Below, one piece after another: positions 32,482-42,477 of a stretch of 64,000 nt of DNA. Under the pieces are notes generated by a model. That model made no database searches, was not told the DNA's origin, and worked only from the letters and a program-made list of their open reading frames with translations. The position numbers were made by a program, and so were the translations under genes. How positions within the stretch are numbered: position 1 is the stretch's first letter; each line of letters starts with the position of its first letter. The stretch comes from Eutreptiella sp. 'Long Island Sound 2002' (Eukaryota; Euglenozoa; Euglenophyceae; Eutreptiales; Eutreptiaceae): positions 137,670,306 to 137,734,305 of the forward strand of contig OZ038381.1 of the NCBI GenBank assembly GCA_964036045.1. The letters are read 5' to 3'.

Positions 32482-33429
32482 TTGCCTCCCCACCCTGGGC
32501 CTCTACGTGTTGTGGAGTTGTGTGGTGGGTGTGCACGAGATTGCGCAACCCTAGTTGAAGTGGATACCGTGAGGCCAATGCATGCGCGAGCAAGGAAAGA
32601 AATGGTTGATGGGAGTGCAGCGTGCATACAAAGGAACAAGTTCTGCATGGAGTGCTCAGTGTGGTTTGATGAGAGGTATAGAGAAGTGTTGAAGTCAAAT
32701 TGGAAGAAGTGGTGGAGGTGCTCCTGGCCATCACGCGTTGCATGTGCGTTGGGAAAGCAAGGTGAGAGTGCAATGCGGTTGTGGAAAACACTTCCACCAA
32801 AGATACCGCACATGTACCGATTTTTTAATGTGGCAAGTCGGCACAATAGAAAATGCGTGGAAGATGGAATTGTGTTGCGAGCCGTGCGCATGTGTGTACG
32901 TGATTTCCACAGGTATGCAAGAATGAAGTACGACACGAAATGCGCCATCTGTCGTGGGGCGTACCCACTTGATGAGGTGTTGGCGACAGTGCCACACCAC
33001 ATGTTTGATCTAGGTGGGGAAAGGATGTGGAGTATAGACAGGATGGTGAAGTTTGGGGTGCCAGGTTGTGAAATTACATGTGCGCGTGGCTCCACGATGT
33101 GCAGTGTGCACGGGGGAGTGGGGGTTTCGACACGTGGAATGCGTCAAAGGACGCGGAGCGAAAGGCAGGGCCCGAACAGTGAGGACAGTGAAGAAGAAGA
33201 GGAACATAGTCAAAGGCCCGGTGCATGTGGGGCACCTAAAGCAAGAGGAGACTATTCTTGCAATAAAGTTGACCCAAGGGGACAGGCGAGGTGCAATTTG
33301 CATCAGAAGAAAATGGTCAGAGAATGGCTGCGGAACGTGACTGTCGTTGGTTGGTTGCAGCAAGTGCTCACGGGGTGGCTGGGGGATGAGGAAGGAGTCA
33401 GTTGGGGGGGAGGAAAGGGGGGGCTGTAA
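32482..33429 (+). CDS. Cys-rich protein at the start of the Helitron coding block
   Basis: This 315-codon frame has several Cys pairs: CGGCARDC near the start, FCMECSVWF, KCAICRGAYP and CEITCARGSTMC, then an acidic run (EDSEEEEEHSQ). The CAIC pair with later Cys/His looks RING- or zinc-ribbon-like, but no full family signature can be read. A competing frame at 32738-32926 also has Cys pairs (QCGCGKHFH), so an unnoticed frameshift near 32740-32900 is possible. The true start is uncertain. Helitrons often begin with a zinc-finger-like region, and that would fit the position. Function is not established. Confidence 0.4.
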   Translation: MPPHPGPLRVVELCGGCARDCATLVEVDTVRPMHARARKEMVDGSAACIQRNKFCMECSVWFDERYREVLKSNWKKWWRCSWPSRVACALGKQGESAMRLWKTLPPKIPHMYRFFNVASRHNRKCVEDGIVLRAVRMCVRDFHRYARMKYDTKCAICRGAYPLDEVLATVPHHMFDLGGERMWSIDRMVKFGVPGCEITCARGSTMCSVHGGVGVSTRGMRQRTRSERQGPNSEDSEEEEEHSQRPGACGAPKARGDYSCNKVDPRGQARCNLHQKKMVREWLRNVTVVGWLQQVLTGWLGDEEGVSWGGGKGGL

Positions 33430-33439
33430 GGTAGAGGGG

Positions 33440-34465
33440 GGTGCAATTGAGGGTAGCGATAATGAAGATGACATTGGATTAGGGGGGGGGGGCGGAGGAG
33501 GACCAAAGTGTTGGGCCATCAAGAAATGAAGACAAGGGCAAACGGCTTGCACACATAGCTACAATGTGGGATAGAAAGACACCATTTGCACTTGGGTACG
33601 ACATTTGGACCAGGGTTGTTGTAGACCCCACCGTAGGGTTGGGGTTTATGGTGCGCAAGAGTGCCATGAAAATCCTAAGTTACGACATTTTTTCGGGGTT
33701 GTTTGGCCACATGAGGCATTGATGCGGGAAGAGGCCATCATGGATCACAATTTTTGTGAATCGCGAGGCAGTGATGTGCATTTCAACGTGCCTTCACATA
33801 TGAATTTGTAAATGTTGAATCCGGCACGGTTGCATGATGCAGTGATCAAGGGGGAAAGGGTTTGTCGCCGGCCAGAGGGAAAGGTGGGGAACACACAATT
33901 CAAAGTGTTGTCGGTTGGTGGGGATCGCAAGGGAAGCTTGACGCAATATGTAACGTTTGGACACCATGGGAGCGGAGCATGGCAATATGCACCAGCATTG
34001 GTGAAGGACATCCTGTTTTGGGAGGAGATGCTGATGCACAGCCGAAAGGATTTGAGAGAATACTTCCGGAACCGTAGGCAGGCAGGTAGGGAATTGATTC
34101 CCAGCGAAGCAGCGCGGAAGTTAACGGAAAGGTTTCTTTGTAACAAACAAGAGGGGCAAGGTGTGGAAGAGGTGGAAGCTAAGCATCCTGAGATAGCAGG
34201 TGAAAGAGTGCCGAACCGAGTGACATTATCAACGGGGCCGGAAAGGTGGATATGTCCGAGAAATTTGCCATTGACACCACAAAATGTGGTAACGGCGTTG
34301 GTACCTGTGGTACTTGGGGTGCACGCGATAGGAGCACGTGTGGTGCGCTGTATGGATGATGGTACATCACTTCGCATGGCTGTGTTGCGAGGTGTAGTCG
34401 TGGATCTATGGCAAGGCAAACAACCGACGGTAGCGCAGTTCAAAAGTTTGAGCAAGGAAGTTTAG
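33440..34465 (+). pseudogene. N-terminal region of the Helitron Rep-helicase protein
   Basis: Fragments join end to end through frameshifts. An acidic piece (EGSDNEDDIG) runs into a G homopolymer at 33481-33492. A second piece (KRLAHIATMWDRKTPFALG, 33540 onward) ends at a TGA near 33720. A third frame (MREEAIMDHNFCESRG) leads through a TAA at 33809 into MLNPARLHDAVIKG and on to SLSKEV and a TAG at 34463. The following segment continues in the same frame. Content is generic for the poorly conserved N-terminal region that precedes Helitron Rep domains, and I can assign no activity. G-run slippage is the likely cause of at least one frameshift. Confidence 0.55.
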
Positions 34466-34477
34466 AAAGCAGCAGTA

Positions 34478-36540
34478 TTGGATGCATCCAATTTTATCCA
34501 AGTGTTAAGTTTTGTGGTGGATTCTTTGTTGGGGATGGGGGTCACATATGGTAATTTGCATGTAGGTGAAGGGGGAAACGCGGAGGAAAGTTTTCTCCGG
34601 CAATTAAGGGAACAATTTTTTGGCCGGATCATTTTGTTGGAAGTGTGTTCCGTAGAAGTAGTCAGTGAAGGGGAATTTGAGGTGGGATTAAGTGAGGTGC
34701 AAGTTGGGATCCGGGAATTGCAAGGGGTCGCACATATGGTTGATGGAATGTGGGAAGTTGTTGTGCAGGGACGTAATATTCGAGGGAGTTGGAGATGGTT
34801 TGAGTGTTGGCCCCGCATTGTTGTGGAGCATCTTCTTGATATGCGACAAAAGATACGCAAGGAGGGAAGAGCGGTATTGGTATTCGCGAGGCGTGGCACA
34901 TTGGCTGCGAGGGAAGATTCCGGGCTGGCGAATGGTTGTAGGAATAGGTGTGGTGAGAGGGAGGAAGTAGTAGAGGGTGTTGCAGATGAGGAAGATATAG
35001 GGGACTTTTGTTCTGACGCAACATCCATTGGGAGTGATGATAGTATACAATCAGGGTTTGGGATGTGGGGTGAGCACGTGGAAGTTGATGCTGAAGATGT
35101 TGAGGACGCAGCAAACGTGGGTGAGCTACCATTGGGGACGGCCCAAGTGGAGGGAGAGGGAAGTAGTGAGGGTGTCGGAAGCATGGATTTTGTCGCGTCT
35201 GCCTTGGAATACGTGCAAACAAACAAGAGGAACACAGCAGGGTTGCATGTTCTGATGGCTACACTGGCCGAAACAAATAGCAAAAGCCGAACCGGGGCCA
35301 ATTGGGTGAGGAAGTTTGCCGCAAATGTTACGAGCAGGTTCCCTGGCATCAACAACCGCGCAGAATATTTGGAGGCATTTTTGCATGTAGCACACTTCCT
35401 GGTGTATGACGACGAAAAGGAACATTTTCCTGGATGTATGCCCCTACGGATGTATTCTGGGAAAACACATGAGTGGAGGACGATTCCATTTGTTAGTTTC
35501 GCGCAGTATGTGCAAAATGTGCTGCACGATTACAGTAGCACGCGGGCATACGATCCTACATTGGCGGCGTTTGCATTCAATGTGTTATTGAACAAGCAGC
35601 TAGAGCAAGCAGGGGGTGCCGTGGTGAAACGGGGGTATGGGACATCGCTGCACAACAAGAGTAGTCAAAAAGAATATTTACAAAAGTATGGGGATAGGGT
35701 GTTAGAAAGCCTATTGTATGATGCTAGTAAGGTACGGCGGCATGCCCACGTATTTCTTAACATTCACGTGCGACATGACACGTTTTTCAGGGGTTCGGGA
35801 AGTATATGAGGCAATACAAGTAGGGGGGCATGATGTAAGATATTTCCATGTGCACTTGCAGCATGTGTGGTATCATGTGCAAAACTTGATTTTGCGGTAT
35901 TTGCAAGGGATCCGGAGCAGCTGTGTGGAGAAGTGGTACATTTGTGGATGCATCGAGAGTTTCAAGAGGACACTGGAAATTTTAATCATGGGCATGTGAT
36001 GGTGATTACAAAGGACAAGGTGGATGACAAGGATATTGCCACTAGGGAAAGAGCTTTGCAAGAGGCATTAGGACGCATCACGGCCCATGATTTGGGGGCA
36101 TTTAAGCATGTTGGGGACCAAACAGCGACAGGGTATGTTGGTGTTCATTTGACTAAGGAGTCACAATTGGAGAATAGAGCGAGGCAAGTACAACGGCACA
36201 AATGTGGGAGTAAGTGTGAAAGGGAAGACAAGGATGGAGTCAAAAGATGTAGGTTCAATGCCCCTTGGGAGACGCATTCGTTGCCCAATTTTCGGCCGAT
36301 CAATATACATGTGCCAGAGGGGTTAGAAAGCTTATTGGTTGAGCATTGGTGTGCTGTATATGACGAGGAAGGGAAGTTGATGCTTGACGATGCACTTTGT
36401 GGAGGGGTGTAGGAACCACCACGCGGGGAAGATGATGGGCGCACCAGTCCATTTAGTCCACGAATTTTTGAAGCCATAGGGGGATGTCACATGAACATAC
36501 AAGCAGTTTACGGGAGCAGGTGGGTCTTGTCATACCCGGG
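34478..36540 (+). pseudogene. Helitron Rep (HUH endonuclease) domain, broken
   Basis: This is the nicking and rejoining enzyme of rolling-circle transposition. The frame from 34478 reads to about 35740, then shifts. The Rep entry motif PTYFLTFTCD lies at 35745-35774, with another shift near 35870. The HUH metal-binding motif follows as MHREFQEDTGNFNHGHVMVI, with His-Gly-His at 35987-35995, equivalent to the usual EFQ...PHAH pattern. A conserved Cys region (HKCGSKCEREDKDGVKRCRF) follows, as in Helitron proteins. A stop at 36410 and another shift precede MNIQAVYGSRWVLSYPG, where the MITE interrupts. A distinct acidic Asp/Glu-rich linker occupies about 34970-35130. Confidence 0.8.
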
Positions 36541-36956
36541 GCTGGGGAAAGTCACCAGAGTGGAGAGTCACCACCAACCCTTTGAAACTGGTTCTCGTGG
36601 ATTTAAGTCACCTTTGGTGCACCAGAAAAGAGTCCGGCACGTAGGCAAGCCTGTGGAGCACCTAACAACGTTTTTACAAAAGGGGATCAATGGTCGGTTC
36701 CGATAGACTGAATGTCCCCGCCATAGACACGTCCAGCCATTAGTCAAGCAGTGCTTCAGTGTAGCAAGTATGCACGTGTCCCCTTCTTGGTGGGGGTGCT
36801 CCACTATGCAATGTACAGTGAGGCGTTTTTTGCGGATAGCTCTGCGGGTCACTTGAGTGCTTGTTTTCGGAAAAGGTGCATTAGCGTGTATTTGGGTCAC
36901 CAGCGCACCGGCGACTGGTGAAAAAAGTGACTCTCAACACTGGTGACTCTGGACAC
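36541..36956. mobile_element. 416 bp MITE inserted in the Rep tyrosine motif
   Basis: Near-perfect inverted ends lie at 36551-36571 and 36927-36947 (21 bp, two mismatches; GTCACCAG...GAGAGTCAC). The insert is flanked by ACCCGGG at 36534-36540 and 36957-36963, a 7 bp duplication (9 bp if one mismatch is allowed). The GTCACC motif recurs inside the element. No coding capacity. TSD length suggests a hAT- or Mutator-type origin, without proof. Confidence 0.75.
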
Positions 36957-37749
36957 ACCCGGGTACCTTGTGAAGTATTTGAGTAGCGAAGAGGAAAGGG
37001 CATTGGTGAAGGTCACACAACAAGGTCCAACAATAGCGAAGGTGAATGTTGTTGATGAGCATGCACGGGAGCGGAAAAAAGGCATTGATCTAGGGAACCA
37101 AAGGTTCCAAGGGAAAGCAATAACCGACCGTGAAGTTGTGTTTCATTGTTTAGGATTTGAGGCCATCTACAGCACGTTTGCTGTGCATGTGAACACTGGA
37201 GCGCCGGAGCAGCAGTTCGTGTCACTGCAATCTAGTTGGAAACCAGATAGGCATGCATCACCAGTGTTTGGGCCAGGTGCAACAATGAGGGATGGCACCC
37301 GATGTGGAAGGACAATTGATGGGAATGCGAAATTTGCGGAAAGGGAGCCATCTGAAGAACAGTGGGAAACATATGAAGATTGGTTTTATAGTAGGTTCTC
37401 GGCAGATCGGGTAATGGGATATTGCCTCCGTCCTCCTGAGATGCTTGGACTAACACTACAGGAGTACTACGAGAAGGCTGTGTGCACAGCACAGGAGTTG
37501 TGTTATCCGAACCGTGGAGATGTGGTTGCATGGATCCAAGAACGACTCAGTGCATGGAGGGATAACGGGTTATATGACATGCGGCTAGGGAGGGTATATA
37601 TTACCCCTGAGTTTGTGCAGGACACGCAGTTGCTGAGGGACCTTTTTATGCGTCGGCTAGGTAGGACAGAAGCGGAGGTGCATGCGTTACGACGCGCACT
37701 ATGCGATCTATCACAGCGGTTGGCCTGGATGGATGCCATTGTAGTTTGA
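36957..37749 (+). pseudogene. Rep catalytic tyrosine motif and Rep-helicase linker
   Basis: Directly right of the MITE the frame reads PGYLVKYLSSEEE. YLVKY (36964-36978) is the Y-x2-K-Y motif of Helitron Rep whose tyrosines attack DNA. The following region (ITDREVVFHCLGFEAIYSTF, FAVHVNTG, later MLGLTLQEYYEKAV) matches the conserved linker between Rep and helicase. Two consecutive stops (TGA TAA, 37747-37752) end the frame, yet the same frame continues into the helicase, so these are nonsense mutations and not a real gene end. Confidence 0.75.
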
Positions 37750-37752
37750 TAA

Positions 37753-39600
37753 GCGGCGCGTAGAGTTCTTGTGACACCTAGGTTTCAGCCAAGTGTGAAT
37801 AACAATTGGACTACGTCGGAGATTCTCAGAGCAGCAAGGCCATTTGAGAGCGAGAGAAGATTGTTTGAAAGGGTGCAACCTGCGTATGGCGTAAATAATT
37901 TTCGGGAGTGCGGAGTTAAAATGTTGAAGGGCCTTTGCATGAGACGATTTGTGTTGGAGGATCTAATGTACTGGCCAGTTGGGTTTCGCACAATGTTTTG
38001 TATCATAGGCAAGGTTTCGCAAGCCAAGGAAGGCAACACAACATATGACATTGCACCCCTAGCGCTGATGGAGGGCGAGATAGAGGCAGGGGTCGAGCAG
38101 AAGTGGAGGTTGATGGAAAAATGGGTTGCCGAGCGACACCACCATGTGCTTGCAAGCCTACCAGCGTGGCATCAGGGAGTGGACCAAACGGATGCATCAT
38201 GGGGCGAACAGGTTGGGGCGTTAGTGTGTATTACGAAGCGACTAGATGTGCTGCAAGTTTTGTTGCAAACGGTACATGGCCGGGCTGTGTGGCATGGGAG
38301 GCAATTTGTGCGGCCTTTGTACATAGATGGACCCCCCGGAACGGGCAAAACTTTTATTGGGTTGCATGCAATGGGGTTAGTGGCGAGCAAGGTGTGCAGT
38401 AGTGACATGCAATGGGAGATAACAGCCGTATCTGCCCAGCGGGCTGCGGTGTTAGGGGGGGAGCACATACACGCCTTGTTTTGGTTTGTACCAGGGCGGT
38501 CGTGTTTTTACTCGTCATATCAACAATTGGCTGCAACTAGCTTGGCTCATTTGCAACGGCACCCCGAGAAAAAGCGACGGTTGCACCAGCCAGAAGTGTT
38601 GTTTATTGATGAAATGTGCCAAGTGGGTTGCCCTTTGCTGTTGGCCATAGATGCGGTGTTCCAAAAGGTGAAGGGGAACGATATGCCGTTTGGGGGTGTT
38701 TTTGTGTTGGGTGCAGGGGATCATTATCAAAATGAACCCACTAACGAAATGCCTCCATTGCAAAGTCGATTTGTCCTAGTGCATTTTGATGTCTTGAGCC
38801 TCAAGGAACTGTTCCGAAGCAGGAATGACCCTTTGTTGCAACAATTGATAGGGAAGATGAGGGTGGCAAAGATTAGGGCAAGGGATGTTGAATGGGTGTT
38901 GCACATGCTGCAGTGTGATGAAAAAGACTGCCATTGTAATCAACGAGAGCGGGACCACTGCCATCACAATGGTGGATGCAAAGGATGCCCCACTGGATGC
39001 CATTTGGTTGTTGCCCAAGAAGGTTGCGGTCAATGATGCACGGCGGGAATATTTTGAAAAGACAACAGAGAGGAAGGTTTTTTTCACAGCTGGTGACCAC
39101 GTTCTTGTGACAGGGGCATGGAAGGCAACAACCGAGCGCACAAATGTGCGTGTCTTGAACAAGCACTCAACCATAGTTGATCAATGCTATGTGCTGAAGG
39201 GGGGGCGAATGCAAGTGACACAGAACACATGGGTTAATGGGCGGCTTGTGTGTAATGGGGCATCCAGATGCGTCACCGCCATAGGGCATGATTCAATCAC
39301 GGTTGATATATCGCACCTGATCCGTGTAGGAGAAGTTGAGTTTCATGTGGATAAGCCGAATGTTGTATTCGGGAGTGTGCAATTGAAAAGGGTGCAATTT
39401 CTGTTGGAGTTGTGTGTGGCCACAACAATTCATGATATTCAAGGAACAACAGCCCAACGCATTGCGACGCATGGGGATGCAAATTGGAAACACCTTTTGT
39501 GGTCACGGTTGATGTTGCTTACATTACTAACACGAGTGCAGCGGCTAAGTGATATCACCATATGTAATTTTGATCGGGGTATTGTGCGGGTATTGTTGCA
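37753..39600 (+). pseudogene. Helitron PIF1-like helicase domain
   Basis: This is the 5'-3' superfamily 1B helicase that unwinds the transposing strand. Walker A GPPGTGKT is at 38329-38352 and Walker B LFIDEM at 38599-38616. Motif III is GDHYQNEP near 38716-38739, followed by ELFRSRNDP. A frameshift near 38925 moves the reading to the frame that opens at 38885. Motif V appears as TTIHDIQGTTAQR and motif VI as LLTRVQRLSDITICN near 39520-39565. PIF1 motif V normally has H-K-S-Q-G; here it is H-D-I-Q-G. All ATPase motifs are recognisable, so decay is recent relative to the Rep part. Confidence 0.85.
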
Positions 39601-40107
39601 ACATCGTACAGCGTGGCACAAGGAGGTGGATGCATGGTTAGTAGTGGCCAATGTGCTCCCACAATATGTGGGGGCGCACAGGAATGTAGATATGGAGGGG
39701 GTGTGTGAAGCATTAGACTCGATGGGAGGGGAAAGACTTTTTGAAGGATTGGTGATGGAACTGCCCCCAATGCATACTGTTGTGGCGTATGTCATTCAAT
39801 CGGCGAAGAGGAAGGGGTTGTATGTGGGTTGGACGGATAATATGGCAGACAGGTTATGCAATCACAACCGAGGAAAGTGTACCATGACCATGCACAACAG
39901 GGATTGGGAGTTGAAGGCCTATGTGTATGGATTCGGGACGGAGTATTCTGCTGAGGGTTTTGTGCTCCCGTTTGAGGGTGCATTGCAGCACAAGAAGTGG
40001 AAACGACACACAGTGTTTGACTTTGTGCAGTTAATGTCATTTTTGATTAGTAAAGGGAAGGAGAAGGGGGTAGTCGGGTGTACAAATTTAGAGAGTCATT
40101 GTCAATA
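39601..40107 (+). CDS. SLX1-like GIY-YIG nuclease domain fused behind the helicase
   Basis: In the same frame as the helicase C-terminus, about 55 residues after its last motif, a GIY-YIG nuclease fold can be read. AYVIQS (39785) stands for GIY and LYVG (39818-39829) for YIG. The catalytic Arg is in ADRLCNHNRG (39851-39853) and the Glu in LPFEGALQH (39974-39976). The order WELKAYVYGFGTE, then F-E-G-A-L-Q-H, closely follows the SLX1 pattern (W-E...v.GF...FE.A.QH), which cuts branched DNA. The SLX1 RING-type finger is not present. All key residues are retained and no stop occurs before 40105-40107. The domain may nick or resolve transposition intermediates (inference). Confidence 0.75.
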
Positions 40108-40220
40108 GTGGTGGGCAGTTCTGTGCTTCACGTGCTTTGTCTTTGTGCATGCGGGTGTGTTAGGGATAGGGTTGTACGGACTGTGAAGGACGTGGCTATG
40201 CCATTTGCTGCACAGGGTAT

Positions 40221-41330
40221 TTGTTCTTTCAAATGGAAGGGGTGCAGTTTGCCCATGGCGCCGCATTTTTGAGGAGCCTTTGTTTGTGCACGATAGATGA
40301 GGCAATGCAGGTGAGCCGCAGTGTGGGGTTTGGGTGTGAGCTGTTGATTCTGCATATTTTTGAGAAGAAACTTGATGTAGAAATGGCCCCATCAGCTCGT
40401 TGGGCTGATAATCAAAAGGGTGCCAAGAGGCACCGGTAACGTGAGAGGCAAGTGAAGGGTTGTACAATGGTATTGTGCATGGATCGGGCAGCAGAGGTAT
40501 GTGTTTTGGTGTGGGATGCGGAGGGGCGGTTTGGGACACTGGCAGCCAAAACACAGGGGAGGTTGCAACCAGGACATGCGTATATTGTATATCCTGTTCG
40601 GTTTGGCAAGGTTTGGAAGGCAACAGGGGCTGAAATGATTTTAATGGAGACGGGAGAGATGTTGTATAGCTTGGAGCTGTTGATTAAGAATTTTAATGTG
40701 TTTGAGCACTTTGGAAGGGCACTATGGCCTGATGCAGAAACAGGGAAGGCTGCATTCCGGGCGATTTGCCTTGCAAAATGTGTAGTTGGGGAGGTTGATC
40801 GTACAGAAACACGGTTTTACATGGGATGTGGGAACAAACTTTGTGAAGCTCGGGCAGCAATGGATGGCAATTGTGTTACGTGCGGGGATGAGGCTTCACA
40901 CCCTCGTTGGCTTTCCCCGTGGGTGGTGGATGCAGATGCCGCATCCGGAGTGCAAGATGCAGCCTTAGAATTTAAAGGGCGTAGTGCACTAAAGAAGGTG
41001 AAAGGGGTGTACCTCCTTCCTAATGCGGCCCAACCGGAGCGAGTTGAAATGAATGATGCGATAGGTGATCAGTTTTATGAAGATCGGGAAATGGATCTCA
41101 TTGGGTGGAAGAGGCCCATGGAGAGCACGGAGGGGATCTCGAGTGATCCAGTTGTGCACGTGGTGGTGTGGCGTTGGCCAGGGGAGGAAATCCCCGAAAG
41201 TAGCCCAGTGAAAGTTTTTGGTAGCACATTGGGTAGCCGGTATGATCCCGTGCACTTTCGTGATTTCGGTGGTAATGCAAATAAGGGAATAAATGTTGGA
41301 GGAGGGAACCAGATCCCCCCCCCCCGTTGC
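40221..41330 (+). pseudogene. RPA70-like single-stranded-DNA-binding protein
   Basis: One frame runs from about 40221 (annotated start uncertain) through a single TAA at 40437 to about 41330. After the stop an OB-fold-like pattern appears: GCTMVLCMDRAAEVCVLVWD, then LQPGHAYIVYPVRFGKVW and EMILMETGEM. The second half has a zinc site C-x4-C-x9-C-x2-C (FYMGCGNKLCEARAAM to NCVTCG, 40826-40884), like the RPA70 C-terminal DNA-binding domain (C-x4-C-x13-C-x2-C). RPA-like proteins occur in plant and animal Helitrons and would coat the displaced strand. The frame ends by running into a C homopolymer (41315-41325) just before the next gene. Confidence 0.65.
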
Positions 41331-42172
41331 CAAATCTTGGGGGGAGGTGTGCGACGAATAGCATGTTGCGCATGTTGGGTGTAGTAGAGCCGCTTGTCAA
41401 GGAGGTCACAGGAATGGATGCATTGCAACATGAACCTGACGTTAGGCAGTTTTTGAAGGCCTTGCAGCATTGCCTTAATAGGATTACTCAAGGGAAGTCA
41501 CCGGTCCGGCAACATCAGGTCCTTGTGGACACACTTGTGAAGCAATGGCTCACAAGAGAGGAGCGTGAAGATGTGACGGGGAACGGGGTTACGTATGTGC
41601 GGCATATTGCGAGGCATTTGGCACTTTTTTGTTGCGAAGTGCAGTGCACTTGGCAAAGGACATGCAAGGTATGCAAGGCAGAGCAACGGGTACCAGATGT
41701 GGTAACACATTATGTGCTTGAAATGCATGCAGTATCAGGGGATGAGGGAGGTGCATTAGACTTTTGCAGTATGTTGGCAAACTTGAGTTACGAAGGAAGG
41801 GAAATATTGTGTGCTACTTGTGAGGCAAACACAGCACACGCATGTGTGGCATCACATCGCATTCTTGGAAGTGTATGCTTTTTATCAGTGAACTACCCGG
41901 AGAGGTGTCGGGAAGCTGAGCAGTGGAAGCCCAGGATGCCAGCCGTTGAAATTCCTGACACGTTTGAGTTTGGCAATTCGGCATGGCAGACACGTGGGGT
42001 CATGGAATACAATGGAACAAACCATTGGTTCAGCTTTGTGCATCTGGAGGGCAAAGTGTGGAGGTGCTCGGCTGCGGAGATGGCAGAATTGCCTGACAAA
42101 GGGTTTCCAGCGTGCCATCCTTTTTTGGCTGTGGCAACCAAGGAAGAGACAGCCGTCGCCTTGGCATTTTAG
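41327..42172 (+). CDS. USP-type deubiquitinase-like cysteine protease
   Basis: This frame of 281 residues has no internal stop. The Cys box reads NLGGRCATNSMLRML, equivalent to N-x-G-N-T-C-Y-x-N-S-x-L-Q-x-L of ubiquitin-specific proteases, with catalytic Cys at 41348-41350. PDVRQFLKALQHCL resembles the Q-D-A-x-E-F-L helix. Two Cys pairs (CKVC, CATC) sit where the USP zinc ribbon lies. The His box is GVMEYNGTNHWFSFV with His at 42023-42025, then VWRCSAAEM, where the usual third Asp/Asn is Ser. The length is near a minimal USP core. The start is uncertain because the upstream C-run may hide a frameshift: TTG at 41327 opens the displayed frame, and a fusion to the RPA-like gene is possible. It may cleave an element polyprotein or host ubiquitin conjugates (inference). 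Confidence 0.7.
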   Translation: MPNLGGRCATNSMLRMLGVVEPLVKEVTGMDALQHEPDVRQFLKALQHCLNRITQGKSPVRQHQVLVDTLVKQWLTREEREDVTGNGVTYVRHIARHLALFCCEVQCTWQRTCKVCKAEQRVPDVVTHYVLEMHAVSGDEGGALDFCSMLANLSYEGREILCATCEANTAHACVASHRILGSVCFLSVNYPERCREAEQWKPRMPAVEIPDTFEFGNSAWQTRGVMEYNGTNHWFSFVHLEGKVWRCSAAEMAELPDKGFPACHPFLAVATKEETAVALAF

Positions 42173-42477
42173 CATGGTTAGAAGGGGTAGAGGCTTTGTG
42201 CAAAGTATGGTAGTCGTACTTTGTAGTGATGCCCCCCCCCCCACACACCCAGTCCCATTCTCTTAATAAGGTCTCAACCCCCCCCCCTAGCCAATCCACA
42301 CTCAATAAGGAGGTTACCCCCCCCCCCTAGCCCCGCTGGATTGCTCAGGCCATTAGAAGTGCGTATGGTGTTGAGCTGTGTTTGCAAGGAATTGTTTCGA
42401 CTGGTAGACCCAAGGTCGTACCCTCACACTGTGAGTGTCCCTCATTAGTGTTACTGTCACGGTAGTTGTCGGTGCTT
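42173..42477. other. C-homopolymer-rich gap with duplicated C-tract-CTAG motif
   Basis: Three C-runs (42230-42242, 42279-42287, 42319-42327) occur. Two of them are followed by CTAGCC in matching surroundings (AATAAGG upstream) about 42 bp apart. CTAG would fit a Helitron CTRR 3' end, but no hairpin just upstream is clear. Confidence 0.35.
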
